Position numbers and translations under genes: made by a program. Below are positions 10,656 through 22,605 of a stretch of DNA of 64,000 nucleotides, one piece after another (position 1 is the first letter of the stretch; each line of letters opens with the position of its first letter). This DNA comes from Paraescarpia echinospica (lineage: Eukaryota; Annelida; Polychaeta; Sabellida; Siboglinidae): NCBI GenBank assembly GCA_020002185.1, contig CM034538.1, positions 64,752,005 to 64,816,004 of the forward strand. Reading direction: 5' to 3'. The notes beneath the pieces are model-generated. The model saw only the letters and a program-made list of their open reading frames with translations. It made no database searches and was not told the origin of the DNA.

Positions 10656-11929
10656 CTAGATGGGGGATATAGGATTTTCTTATTGGAAAATACAGTTGTG
10701 GCGTACATCATCACTTCATGCTAGACAAATATACAAGAACTGGCTGTTTGTCATTCTTGTGGCTTTATCAACAACCACATTGACATTTAAAGAACATATG
10801 TTCAGTTCCAATTTGCATTGTATTTGTTGGATGAGAAACATGGAGTTCCGTTTATTGATGGCGACAGAAAAAGGGTATTGCCATCCAGTCCATTGGGCCA
10901 TAATATTTCAGAGTTGTTTGTTTGCGGAATACGTGGTGCAGTGACAGTTGAGGGCGGCGGTATAGAGTTTGGTACATCACAATCAATATAATCCGAGTTC
11001 GAATGCTCGACGTTATAAAACATGCACAGTTCGTTCCCTCCATTCCAAATACGTTGCTGTTAACTTTCTCCTACTTTTAAATCCGCCATTTTCACCTCAC
11101 CATGTGGCCGCTTGAGATTTCCCGATGTGAAACAATGAACGCAGTCACTTCAAACATTAGTTTATATACTTGATGATGATACCTGCCCCCTAAATACACA
11201 CCAAGGATTACTAAACGGTTCAACATCATGCCCTCATCCACACCCGTCAGCGTTGTATCATAATAGCTGGACGTTTGTGCAACAACATCAGTGTCCACCG
11301 TTGAGGGCGACGATGCTTTTCCCTGTCTAACACCGCCCGCAGCATGTAAAAACACCTGTGTGTCAGCCTCTTGGTGTGTACACCGTTACGGCCACTCCAA
11401 GTTAATTGCCCCTTAGCACTGCACATTTTCACGTTGTTGGAAAATGTTTACGGTGACACTCATTCACTGAACAGTTGACATAGTTCGGCCAGATTGTCCT
11501 ATGCTCACATGGACTTCGTTCAATGTGCAGGTAACTTGCTTCGTATAGATGTACCATTCCCTCCTTCCTTCCTTGTTGTGGCTTTGGGGCTGTCAGCTAT
11601 ATACATACGACAACAGAATAAGGATTGAGGATGTTAAAGAGAGTTGCGCCACCGATGATCATTATGTGTGCTTCTTTCTGGGAGTAGTCACAGTCATTGA
11701 GGGGCACCAAGTTTCTTGGCACTGAAATAGGTCAGACTTTGCACAGAGCCTCAAGTGCCGTTGTCTGGCAGTGACGTGGAGATAATTATCATGCTGATAA
11801 ATCATTGAGGTCAATTGTGCTAGCATGGCAAGCAATGCATAATGCGGAGAATAACTTGCGGTCACGTTTCAAAGAAAACATTGATCTTTGGGATTGTTTC
11901 ATTGACTATTGTTGAACGATCCACCAGGG
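10656..11929. other. No gene recognised
   Basis: Open frames exist on both strands but none carries a recognisable domain or sits between convincing splice sites. Confidence 0.4.
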
Positions 11930-12660
11930 ACCGAGGTTATAAAGCGTACTCACTGCACATACTCAACTCCATGCTCAGACTCGAGATTTCATGCTCACCG
12001 GAAAATCCATAATCACGGTGGTTGTAAAACTTCTTCAGTACGTGCTCAACTGAGTAGAGTACGCCGTCTTGAGAATGATAGCAAAAGAAAGAGCTATTTC
12101 GGAGCTCTCTTGTTGACGAAGATAACAAACCTACACCAATTTATAAACAATGGCCCGAGGTATGAAGCGAACTTGGTGCTCATACTCAATATTCAACTCC
12201 ATGATTATACTCGAGATGTCATGCTCACCGTAGAATCCGCGTGCTCACGGCGGTTATAATGCTTTCCGACTATAAAAAGATAACAGACGAAGACCTTCGA
12301 CGTTGTGACATGTATTTATTTTGTGGTGAAATGCGCAAAGGAATATCGATAGAATAACGATGAAGGATCGTACTTCCCTGTGCACGATGGATCCAACATG
12401 ATACAATAGAATTCAAAAGATAAAATATCGTAAAATCATTAGTAGCATGATTGCCAGATTGGTCACGTGTAGCCTGTATTATTTCTGATATTTTATATTA
12501 ATGTATCATTCACCGACAATGTATGTGAGTATGATGACCGATATTGGTAATATGATGTTACGGTGTTTATAAAAAAATAAATACCATATATAGTAATACA
12601 CACATCATATTGAGTTGGCATTCTTACCTGTGCTGCAACTTATGTTATCTGACATACATG
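11930..12660. repeat. Family X repeat, copy 1, first block
   Basis: 12255-12650 matches 22610-22980 at moderate divergence (shared words: CTTCCGACTATAAAA, GGTGAAATGCGCA, GAGGAATATCGA-like, CTTCNCTGTGCACGAT, TTGAGTTGGCATTC). 11937-12260 holds the terminal block related to 22480-22605, but in the opposite orientation. See the matching entries at 22190-24745. Confidence 0.65.
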
Positions 12661-13349
12661 TCAACCCTTCGTCATTCGTAAGGAGACGACGTCATTTCGA
12701 CACCGCTGAAAACTTCCGTCACGGAGACGAAAATCTTCGTCATTCGGCGACAGTTTCGTTCCGTTGCGACATTTTGTTTTTCTCGTGAACGCGTGACCTA
12801 CATCCTGGTCTCGCGACAAAGTGCGCGCTCATTCGCAATGACAACAAGTTACCCGAGCGGAATGCATAACCACCAAAGACGCAGATATACATAACATAGT
12901 TCCAGGACAGTTGGGTTAAAGAATGGCCAGGCAAGATAGCGAGGAGCCACGAGGGCTGCGCCTACGCTTTGTGTCGGCTTTGCCGAATCGATTTCGGTAT
13001 TGGTTCAGGTACGGTTTGCATTCCATTTTTGCATTTTTAAATTTCTTGCCTACTTCTACTTTTTATACCTAGTGCCGGATGCTATTATGGTTTTTGTCCC
13101 GCAACTGACGTTAGTTGCAACACATGATGTATCGGATTTGTCAATGTACCGGATTCGTCAATTCTGACAACCAATATTAAATTCATTGATATATAATAGG
13201 CAAGTTAACAAACTAACAGTACTAAGCTAAGCACATTATAAAATGTTTGGCGTGTTTCAGTGCTGGATCTGGTGTTCAGAGAGACTGCCTGAAAAGTCAT
13301 GCTTTATTTTTATTGAGTGCTTTGCTTTGGTGTGTTTCAGTGCTCCATC

Positions 13350-13640
13350 TTGCCAAGCGTTTGCCAGAAAACCTGCTCCTGGAGGACTACTCTGCTACCC
13401 TGCGGGCGGAATTCATGGAGTTTGCCATGGCTACGGACGCAGCGCTGCCACCGATGGATGGGGCCTTAGATGCGTACTGGGCCGCCATGGCGATATGCAC
13501 CACTGCAAGGGGAGATCACCCGTTCGCCACCCACTCAGCCGTCAGGAAGGTTTATTTACTCATGCCCCACAGCAACGCCAACTGAGAGCGGGCCTTCGCC
13601 ATGTTCAAAAAGATCGACACGGAGTATGACTGTTTTTTAG
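13350..13640 (+). pseudogene. hAT transposase C-terminal (dimerisation) remnant
   Basis: The frame reads AKRLPENLLLEDYSATLRAE, FMEFAMATDAALPPMDGALD, AYWAAMAICTTARGDHPF, YLLMPHSNAN, stop, ERAFAMFKKIDTEY. 'Y...LR.EF..F....D..LP....(L)D.YW..M........F..L...V...L..PHSNA..ERAF....KI.TE' is the hAT C-terminal dimerisation region found in hAT transposases and their domesticated relatives. An in-frame TGA sits exactly where the family normally has a residue between SNA(N/D) and ER(A/V)FS, so the copy is dead. No N-terminal catalytic region is visible nearby. Confidence 0.7.
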
Positions 13641-13660
13641 TACCCGGGTAATTGAGAACA

Positions 13661-14814
13661 CCACCTTCTTGGCTCCAGTAATTTCAGACACATAAGGTGC
13701 ATGCAATCAGCACAACTCTTTACAGAACTAAAATACAGGTGCACCCTGTATTTAACTATGATCAGAACAGCTTATATTGACATTCTTATTGTAAGCATAT
13801 GTAGGTTCAGGGATCAGACCAATCTGATCTGTCAGGTACTTTATGATGTATGTATGATGAATGCAAATGTATCCCTGTCTCACTTTTATAATAATTTATT
13901 TGTGTAACATTCTCACATGCGGTGAAACGATGACAGCTGTATTGCCGGGGGTGTATCACGTATTGGATAACATATGGGGCCCTGTGCGTGTAAATTTACC
14001 TTGTTTGACCTTTAATCAACGAATAATGTGGCACTATCCAAACCACCATAAAACTGAGCCCTGGAAATACTGGCGCTAACCAACAGCATCTTGAAACAGT
14101 ATTAAATTGAACGCAACAGGTATTTATTAATACCATCATATCTTAATAAAAATAGCGTGGTTTGACGCAACAGAATCCATGACCAATGGACATAACTGTA
14201 AATGTCACAGTGTGGAGAAAAACAGGAATAGGCATTAATAAGACATTCCTAACGGCAGCATAGTAAAGAGTTATGCCTATTGTATGAGCCTTATTGTGTC
14301 TGAAATTACTGGTGCCAAAAAGGTGGTATTCTAAATTAGGCCTACCCAAGTACTAAACACAGTCACACAATTTATTTCTGATAACATTTTAAATTTAAGT
14401 TGGTGAATTTCCCTTAGCTGTATCTTTTTGTTACACTAATGCACCATTTGCCCCACGTGCATAGCAGCCATGGGATCGCTATATTTCAAATTCATGTCTC
14501 ATGAATTCATATATGTGAAGAGAAAACGTCTGTTTTTTTGTAAGTTTTATTGCCATGAAGCAAACAATGATTTTGTGTTGTTTCCAATCGCTAAGTGGTT
14601 GATACAAGCAGCAGACACATCACTGGAAGGGTATGGGTGTCATAGTTGACCCACGGTTACTTTGTCATAGCGCCAATCGAAATGCTCTGCGGCGAGGCTA
14701 TTTCAGTACAGCGCCGCGCACGGTCGCCCGGTGGATTGGGATTACGCATAATTTGTCAGTGTAACGATACGCCCCCTTCTACTGCGCATGCGTAATAGCG
14801 AAGCACTTCCGTTT
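13661..14814. other. No gene recognised
   Basis: AT-rich, only short frames, no domain recognised. Confidence 0.45.
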
Positions 14815-15253
14815 TTTTTGTGGTGAGCAAAACAGAAATAGGAAAATGTTGATTTATCGTTTTATCGTTTACCTATTTTCATTTTGCAAAAGTGGAAATG
14901 GGAAACAGGTTTGATTGCTGTTTTACCGTTTACCCATTTGAACATTACTAAACGAAAATAGGAAATGGTTCGTTTTCCTATTTTCATTATGTAGTTTTCA
15001 AAACGGTTTAGTAGATAACGGTAGGTACTGTGATTGCGCTGCAGTCATATTTAGTTTTTCGTTCTGATGCAGTAAAAACGAAAAACGGCTTGTTTTATCG
15101 TTATTGTGTTTTTCTAGCATGTATTAGAAATACCGCGAATAGTAGATTGTATTCGTTTTTCGTACTTCAAATATAAAAACGAAAAACGAACATTGTTTGC
15201 TTTTTTCCTTTTTTGTTCGCCAATTTGAAAACGAAAAAGGGAAAGACGGCAAT
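14815..15253. repeat. Chain of adjacent hairpins
   Basis: Successive self-complementary words follow one another: GAAAATAGGAAA against TTTTCCTATTTTC (about 14953-14992), AAAACGAAAAACG against CGTTATTGTGTTTTTC (about 15074-15115), TTCGTTTTTCGT against AAAACGAAAAACGAA (about 15150-15190), and a weaker pair before them. Stem words change along the chain while the layout repeats. Confidence 0.6.
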
Positions 15254-15400
15254 ATACATGGACCGTTATGCAATTCAGTGGCACTTAATAATAACTTCAT
15301 AACAGTTTCAATAAAAAGTTCAAAATGGTTATTTCTTATTTGAACTAAATCCGTGTTACACAATGAACTAACCGTTTTTATAAAGATACTCATACATATA
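15254..15400. repeat. Family X repeat, copy 1, second block
   Basis: Matches 23010-23150: CAATTC(A/T)GTGGCACTTAA then TAATAA(C/T)TT(C/A)ATAAC, AGTTCAAAAT and a shared CAAATCCGT word. It is interrupted at about 15400 by LINE and SINE insertions. Confidence 0.6.
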
Positions 15401-15474
15401 TTAATATTACTGTACGTACATATCTATAACTGATATACTGCTTGTTTACTTATTAAACTGGCAGATTACATCAA

Positions 15475-15665
15475 ATGTTGATATACACCATCATGACACT
15501 CGGAAATCTAAAAATATACATAATGTCAGAAGTACACATGAATTTGCAAAACAATGTCTTAAATATAAAATGCCATACAGTATAAACGACTGAAATAGTG
15601 AGAGAAAAGATATATACTCATAGCCTGCGAGGCTTTGCAATTTACGCTAAAAACTCTAAACCGCT
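15475..15665 (+). mobile_element. LINE C-terminal fragment, same family as 7740-9259
   Basis: Reads CACGACAC-type HDTR, HEFAKQCLKYKMPYSIND and REKIYTHSLRGFAIYAKN. The 9049-9215 copy reads HNTRNQQEIHIYG, HTFAKHCLKYSLPHTINN and DKLYTHSLHGFVNYAK. Frame is broken. It lies inside family X copy 1. Confidence 0.75.
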
Positions 15666-16149
15666 AAACGTTCTCCTGAGAAATACAAAGATACATGTAC
15701 ACTTCTAAATTTGTATTCATGTCACCAAAATCAGTAGTGTTAATTGTTAATTAATGGACGAAAAATTTTAGTAGTCAAGTACATACACAGGCTTGATTGT
15801 GTATCAGTCGCTACAAAGAACATTTACTGCCATGTATAATTCACACGATTGTATAATTAGATAGACACACAACTTAAAAGGCAATCATATATATATATAA
15901 AAGATCTGTCATAACTGCGGTGGCTACTATAACAGCGACAATATATCTTAATCGAAGCCACCGACCCCTATTTGTCATAAAATTAAAAGGTGATGTTCTG
16001 TTAATTAATTACTATACTGGTTTTAATAAAATGGTGTATACACATATTATTATGTATGCATATCTATTTTATTTGTGTAAATGTATATACCTGATATGTT
16101 TATTGTGCCAATATTTGTTATATTTTGTGGTCAAAGTAAACTTCTTGTT

Positions 16150-16427
16150 CTTGTTCTTTGGCACGGTATCCCGTTTTCAAGACTGCTCAAAGCGATTTAC
16201 ACTTACCGCCTGTCAGACCGATTCGAACACCATCTCGACTTCTCTGAAAACAATTCAGCCATGCCGCAGTTACTGCAAAAAGACCATTTGTTTTCCTTAT
16301 ATCGGAATGAACTGATGCAACGTGGAATAAACAAAATGCCCAAACTTCGAAACAGCAGCCAACCAGTTTCGAAACCGAATTAACTAAATTGAGAGCCCAA
16401 TTTTCTAACACTACGCCACCGTGCTAC
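16150..16427 (-). mobile_element. tRNA-derived SINE, family S, minus-strand copy
   Basis: On the minus strand: GCACGGTGGCGTAGTGTTAG (A-box-like head), TTTCGAA(A)-type block, GAGAAGTCGAGATGGTGTTC, GCTTTGAGCAGTC. This is collinear with the 26149 and 33993 copies. Confidence 0.75.
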
Positions 16428-16552
16428 ACATGTGTCACAGTATTGTGCAAGAGTTTTGCAGATTTTAATTTATAACTACATTTCATGATACTTTATTATA
16501 ACGTACCCAGTTGTATTCATCAATGCAATAATTAGTATTGATATAAAATACT

Positions 16553-17700
16553 AAAGTAATGTAACGATATTTTGCTGTACAACTACACGTTTAAAAGGAT
16601 ACACACCAAACTGTTTAACAGCAACACTTTTAGGTGTATATAAATAGCTTGCACACACAAAGTTATCTGTCCTGTACTTGTCTTTATGCAATAACAATCT
16701 AAGTCAGATGTTCAGCATGACCCTTAGCCTCTGTATGTTTTTTAGTACACCTTATCATCCACTCACAAAAATCTGACTTTACTTTTTTATAATTGGCATA
16801 GTTTGTGTAACTTCAGTTTGGAAAAAAATGGTGTTGCCGTATTTATTAGCTAGATATAAACACTATGTTGTTTGTCATTTCAACCAACTGGTTAATATTT
16901 TGGTTGCCTGGTAAATATGATCATATTAATCCTCTAATTGTACACCTTGAAAACGATAGTTTCTGAGTGTCCATCTCGCTGAAGCTATATAATTATAATT
17001 TATTATATAAAATAAACTTTTCAACTTAACCAGGATGTATGGCATATTTTGTGTACTGTCAACTTCAAAAGGAAGGGGCCACACTCTGTGTGTTCAACGT
17101 CTACCCTTGCCTCCTGCCTTGTGAAGCAAACTAATTATCATTTCTGACATTAAAAAATTTAAATATCGTGACTTCCACCGTTGAGTATGGCTACAAAATA
17201 TATTATCAACCTTGCATGGGCTAATACTATTAACATATTGACAAACGACAATATTGATAATATAAATAATATAATTATACTGTACTATTTATTACATTCC
17301 ATTACTCCCACTTATAAAAAGGTTACATAAAATAGTATTTACAGTTTGAGGCAATGCCATAAAACATGGCTGTATTGACAGGTTAACTTTATGGCCCCGT
17401 ACTTTTATTATTTAGTCATATAATTGTGAATGTACACATGTTGTGTCGGTGTAGCTCAATGTTTCGGTTGGTAGCTTATTAATCGTCCAGCTAAACCAAA
17501 CTGTTTTGAAGAAACCTTTTGTACGAATCGCTGACTGTGAAATTGTATTGCCAAGCAATAGCAGTAAACGAATGGTCCCCGTGTACCGGTCTGGAAGTAA
17601 GTTCCAGTCTGAAAGTACGTTCCGGTTCAGTTTTTGCATATAGCGCATTCTCGGGCAAGTGCAGTACACCAAACGCAACCGGCCGTGAGCAACGTGACCT
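16553..17700. repeat. Family X repeat, copy 1, third block
   Basis: Collinear with about 23160-24295. Shared words include GATATTTTGC(T/A)GTACAACT, AAATATGATCATATT, TGTACAC(C/T)TTGAAAAC, TATGGGCTAATA, ATTAATCGTCCAGCTAAAC, and GTAAACG(A/G)ATGGTCCC. Non-coding on both strands as far as I can see. Confidence 0.65.
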
Positions 17701-18160
17701 CAGATGACCAATCAACTTTGACCCTGTGCCAGAAGTATGCGGCGATTGAGTTTGGTGACCGAGTTACATAATTAATACATTTTGTGTTTGCTGTAGCGAC
17801 CGTCATTCCACTTATGCTCCCAAACGGTGCTCAATAGCGAGCGTGCATCTGCGCGTGACCAGAGCTGTATAATTGGATTTGATCAGTTATATGATTAAAT
17901 GTTATAATAGACCAAATTTGTGGAAATGTTTTGTTGTAAACATTGCAGTACATGTATTATACAAAAGGCGTAGCGATTTTGATATGTGTAAATGAATGAC
18001 ATTTGTTTTATTTTTTATTTTATTAAACAATACCATTTTAACTGTTATGTCACGCATAATTATACACGTTGACGTGATAAGACATTTTTACTTATGTAAT
18101 TCGTGATTGCATGACTCATTTCCACAAATGTATTATTAAAAAATAGCCGAGTTTTTAACA
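17701..18160. other. No gene recognised
   Basis: AT-rich, no domain or repeat identified. Confidence 0.45.
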
Positions 18161-18247
18161 AGATTTAACAAGATTGCCACCCAGAGAATTAACTCTAGGT
18201 GGCAGGTGGACAAGGAAGCCCTTTGGCTTATCGAGAGTCCGACCCTT

Positions 18248-21123
18248 TTATCTATGTGTATCCCGCCCGTCTGAGGTATGTGTCGATTTTATTTTAAACA
18301 TATTCACGCTACTAGCACCCACACAATCAGCAGGTAATCTGTTCCATTCATTTACAGTCCTTTGTGAAAATGAAAACTTTCTTATATCCAATCTACTCTG
18401 CTCCTTTGCCAATGTAAGTTCATGTCCTCTAGTCCTTCTATCTTTCTTAACTGAGAAAAAAATATTTCTATCAATATTTTCATAACCCTTCAATATTTTA
18501 AACACTTCTATCTGATCTCCTCTCAATCTCCTGGTCTCTAGTGTTGTTAAACCGCATTTTTTTAGGCGTATTTCGTAACTAAGATCCCTCAGTTTTGGTA
18601 TCATTTTAGTTGCTCTCCTCTGCACTCTTTCTAACATATCTATGTCCTTCCTGCGATATGGCCTCCACGCTTGAATACAATATTTTAAATGAGGCCTAAC
18701 TATTGTTTTGTACAGCGGTATTATTAGCTCTTTTTCCTTATACGTTATGTTTCGCCTAATTAATCCAAGGATTTGATTTCCCTTTGAAGCTGCAATTTCG
18801 CACTGCTCTGAAACCTTCATATCAGCACTAATGGTTAACCCTAAGTCCTTTTCTTTTACAGTAGTACTTAGTACAGTACCCCCCATTGTATATTCTATTT
18901 CTTCGTTCCCATGTCCTGTGTGGAGGCATTTACATTTCCCAAAATTGAACAGCATTTGCCACTTTTCAGACCATTTGATCAACCTGTCAAGATCATCTTG
19001 TAAATGCTGTCTATCTCCATCACTTTTAATCCTTCTAAACACTTTTGTATCATCTGCAAATTTCAACACCTTGCTTGTTATTTCATCATCCAAATCGTTG
19101 ATATATATTAAGAATAATATAGGACCTAATACTGATCCCTGTGGTACCCCACTCAATACTGATTTCCAGTTTGAAGCCTCCCATCAACTACTACACGTTG
19201 TCTTCTGTCAATCAACCATTGTTCTATCCAGTTTATTATACCATTTCCTATGCCATGGGCCTTTAGTTTAAGCAGTAATCTTTGATGTGGTACTTTGTCG
19301 AAAGCTTTTTGAAAATCTAAGTAGACGATTTCTACTGGTGATCCCTCATCTACCCACTTAGTGATGTCTTCCAAAAAACATAACATATTTGTTAAGCATG
19401 ACCTCGCTTTAAAACAACCATGTTGAGATGGGTTTATCAAGTTTTGTTTAACAAGAAAATCCACCATGTGATCTTTAATTAGTCTTTCTAACAATTTACA
19501 AATCACTGATGTTAAACTCACTGGTCTATAGTTCTCAGACTTGTTTCTCGAACCTTTTTTGAATAACGGTATAATGTTTGCTTTTTTCCATTCTAAAGGA
19601 ACCACTCCCTCTTCTAATGACAAATTGAAAACTGTTGCAAGCGGTATGCTAATTTGTTCTACAATTTCCAATAGTAGTTTGGGTGGAATACCATCCACTC
19701 CAGGTGATTTATTATCCTTCATAGCCCTTATTTTCTTACCTACCATTTCCGGGGTTACAATTAATTGTCCTAAATAGTCTGAATCTGCCCCCTTGAACTT
19801 AGCCTCTGGTACTGGCAGTGAACTAATATCTTCCCTGGTAAACACTGAACTAAAGTACTCATTCAGGTCTTCTGCCAGTAAGAATCCCTCTGATATTATA
19901 TTTCCAGCACTATCTTCTAGAGGACCGACTTTATCTTGAACTTTCTGTTTGCTTCGAACATACGCATAAAAACTCTTGCTGTCATGTTTTATATTACTAG
20001 CTAATTGTTGTTCATAGCTTCTCTTTGAATTTATAATTTCAGCTGTAGCTTGGTTAAGTGCTTCTTTATAACTGTTGTAGTCTTCATCATTTCCAGTAGA
20101 TCTGTATGACTTCCACATCATTTGTTTGTACTTAATTTTTCTAATGGCTTCTTTCGATAAGTGTTTCTTTTTGGACCGTTTTCCTTGTTTTTTGAAGGGT
20201 ACAAATTTATCGACTATGCACTTAATTTCACTCTTTAATACATTTCAGCATTCTGTTGCCGTCTTATTTTTCAGTGTGTTATTCCAGTCTATCTTTGCTA
20301 AATATTTCCTCATGTCCTTATACCTTCCTTTGTGGAATTTCTCCTATACTGCTTTTTACTATTCCTTTCTGATTTTACTTTGATGATAAAATGTATCTGG
20401 TTGTGATCGCTACTCCCCAGTGGCTCACATATCTTGACATTGTCAACTAATTCATTCTGTGAGGACAAACTATGTCTAACACATTCTCACCCCTGGTTGG
20501 TTCTAGCACATGTTGAGAAAGGAATGTATCTTGAACTAAAACTAAAAACTTGTGGTCCTCACTCCCCGTACTCTGTAGAGATTTCCATTGTATATGCCCG
20601 TGGTTAAAATCCCCATAATAATACAGTCCCGTTTGCTTACTTCCCTTATATCGTTTTGTATTTTGTCATTCTCTTCTATGCTTATGTTAACTGTTAACGT
20701 TGAGTTTCCTGTAACTATGTTACACCAAACAGCTTCTTCGCAATCTGCTTCTCTTTCTAATTTTATTTCATAAGCCTGAATAGATTCTTTAATATATAAA
20801 ATAACTCCACCTCCCTTTCTTCCTATTCTATCTTTTCTAAACATTACATATCCTGTCAGTCCCAATTCAGCATCTGATATATCGGTGGTGGTCCAGGATT
20901 CAGTTATACCTATTATATGAGGGTCAATATCTTCTACCATAATATTTAGTTCATTTCTTTTGTTTACTATACTCCTTGCATTTAAACAAACACATTTATA
21001 TCCAGCTTCAGAAGAGTTTTCCACACTGTTATTTGCTGATTTATTTGTGCTGTCTTTATGTATGCCTCCATTTTCAGGCTTTTCTGTGAGTCCCCCCTGC
21101 GAATCTAGTTTAAATAGATACAA
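18248..21123 (-). pseudogene. CR1-like ORF2: APE endonuclease and reverse transcriptase
   Basis: Endonuclease (21123-20380): VCLNARSIVNKRNELN, HIIGITESW, GYVMFRKDR, RKGGGVILYI, a GDFNHGHIQW motif in a shifted frame near 20620, and GSSDHN near 20430. RT (20121-18248): KSPGVDGIPPKLL, NYRPVSLTSV, VYLDFQKAFDKVPH, SGVPQGSVLGPILF, the catalytic KFADDTKVF box, then the thumb region LERVQRRATKMIPKL. Damage seen: frameshifts near 20620, 20475 and 20345, a Trp-to-stop type TGA at about 20249, and loss of one base in a G run at 19180-19182 just before the SGVPQG motif. Catalytic residues are otherwise conserved. Confidence 0.88.
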
Positions 21124-21918
21124 CCTGTCCCACTGTCAACAGATCGCAGCAGGTTCTCTGAGAAAACTGCTGCCCCCTTTCCACTAAGATGGAGGCCATC
21201 TCTCATGTACATATCTTCCCTCCCAACAAAGTATCCCCATAAATCTGTGAATCCCACCCCCTCTTCGTCACACATCTGCTCAACTAGTACGTTGATCGCC
21301 ATCCTCTTACAGTTTCTATACGTTGCCCCCCCTTCCTCCCATTACTGGCAAAATTCCTGACAGAATAACCTGTTCAACTCTCGTCTTCTGTAGCTTCCTC
21401 ACTAACTGTCTATACTTCTGTACTATCGCAGTTGTTCCCTCCCTGTCTGCATTATTTGTTCCTACATGTACCAGTATAGCCCCCCCCTTGCCATGTCCCA
21501 ATACCTTCTCTACCCTGTCAGTTACATGTTCAATCCTAGCCCCCGGTAAACAAACAACGATGTCCTTCCCCTCGCTCAGTGCCTTGTCCGTCTTTCTCAT
21601 AATGGAGTCGCCCATAAACACCCTCTCTTTCCTCATTGCCCCCTCTATCACTGCCTTAGAATAGCTCCTTCTTCGGTTTGCATCTGTCTGCTTGTTGTCT
21701 TTCCCCTCTGTCGTCTTCTCTCCTGTCACATTCTCTTCCGATCCATTCTTCCCTGTCGCTTTTTCTCTTGTCACCTTCCCTTTTATCGACTTCTCTTCTA
21801 TCACATTTTCTCTCACTTCCTTTCGTCCCTTCTTCGTTCGTCCCATCTCGTTTTCCTCTCTCCTCTCCCTTCCCATCTTCCCTCCCTCCTTCTCTACGGT
21901 CACTTTCTTCCCTGTCAC
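21105..21918 (-). pseudogene. CR1-like ORF1 with SGNH/GDSL esterase domain
   Basis: The first ~90 codons are lysine/glutamate-rich and low in complexity, probably a nucleic-acid-binding or linker segment. The esterase follows: VFMGDSIMRKTD (block I with nucleophile Ser), VCLPGARIEHV, ILVHVGTNNADREG (block III Asn), VILSGILPV, and, after a frameshift in a G run at about 21326-21332, VEQMCDEEGVGFTDLWGYF and MRDGLHLSGKGA (block V Asp/His). Esterase domains of this kind are known in ORF1 of some CR1-like elements, where the presumed role is membrane or lipid interaction; the substrate is unknown. All catalytic motifs are present but split across two frames. Confidence 0.8.
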
Positions 21919-22189
21919 CTTTAGTTACACGGTGTTGTGTTGGGAAAAGTTTTTTGGAAATGGTGACGCCCAAGATCACCATCCTCCGTACGAATTTGGA
22001 ACCACCCCGATGGGCCTACTAGACTGCACACAAAATATCAGCCCCATATATGCAAAACTGACGGAGATAAATGCCATTTTTAAAATGTGACCCCCAGACT
22101 CCCACCCCCGGACGAATGTCTAAAAAAGATATAAATCTACAAACCATCCCAGTGGGTTCGCTAGATCGCAAAAAAAATGTGTCGTAGTG

Positions 22190-22605
22190 TTTGTTTCTCG
22201 CTAGATTTGACAAATGACATGTTCACTAAACAGTGCAGTTTGAGGCACAACACGGAATCTTTCGCTAATTTCGTGTTCACCACTTCTTCAAATATATTGA
22301 CTACATCTCGGAAGCGACTTGGGCGCTGATATCGAGCTCCGTTTCTTCTCGAAAACATCGAACTTGGACAACGAATTCGACCAATTTCTACGTGAGATGC
22401 CATCTTTGTTTGAGTACAGCCGTGAGCAAGGTCCATAGCATATTCAGAAATTAGACGTTTCATACTCAAGTCTGAGAACGATTTCGTGCTCAGAAAGTTT
22501 TATAACCTCCGTGAATATGAGCAATGTGTGAAAGCGAGGCTTGAGCATGCAATTCTGAGCACCGAGCACCGAGCACGGCTATATAACCTCGGGCCATTAT
22601 CAACT
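22190..22605. repeat. Family X terminal block Y, left copy
   Basis: Direct repeat of 24340-24745 at roughly 80% by eye. Shared words include CATCTCGGAAGCGA, CTTGAAAACATCGAACTTGG (allowing one change), GATTTCGTGCTCAGAAAGTT and ATAACCTCGGGCC at the right end. It is itself partly palindromic. The two direct copies bracket 1.7 kb of family X body. Confidence 0.65.

Larger units (their letters stand above)
12661..15253. other. 2.6-kb segment present in family X copy 1 but absent from copy 2
   Basis: In copy 2 the family X sequence is continuous across 22975-23010, while in copy 1 its two halves end at about 12660 and resume at about 15254. The word ATACATG occurs at 12654-12660 and 15254-15260, directly flanking the extra segment, as a target-site duplication would. 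The segment contains the hAT remnant (13350-13640) and the hairpin chain (14815-15253). No clear terminal inverted repeat was found. Confidence 0.45.
18160..21985 (-). mobile_element. CR1-like LINE with esterase-type ORF1, nearly full length, inactivated
   Basis: On the minus strand the order is: E/K-rich region, SGNH esterase, APE endonuclease, RT, short 3' UTR ending near 18160 in two copies of TAACAAGATT (read on +). This is the architecture of CR1-type elements whose ORF1 carries an esterase domain. ORF1 (to about 21105) overlaps the start of ORF2 (21123). The copy is almost complete, but ORF1 has one frameshift and ORF2 has at least four frameshifts and one stop. Several fall in short homopolymers. 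The 5' limit near 21985 is set by loss of ORF1 similarity only. Confidence 0.85.

Noticed and set aside
21678..22090. Plus-strand Ser/Leu/Phe-rich frames
   Set aside because: Antisense of the E/K-rich part of the CR1-like ORF1.
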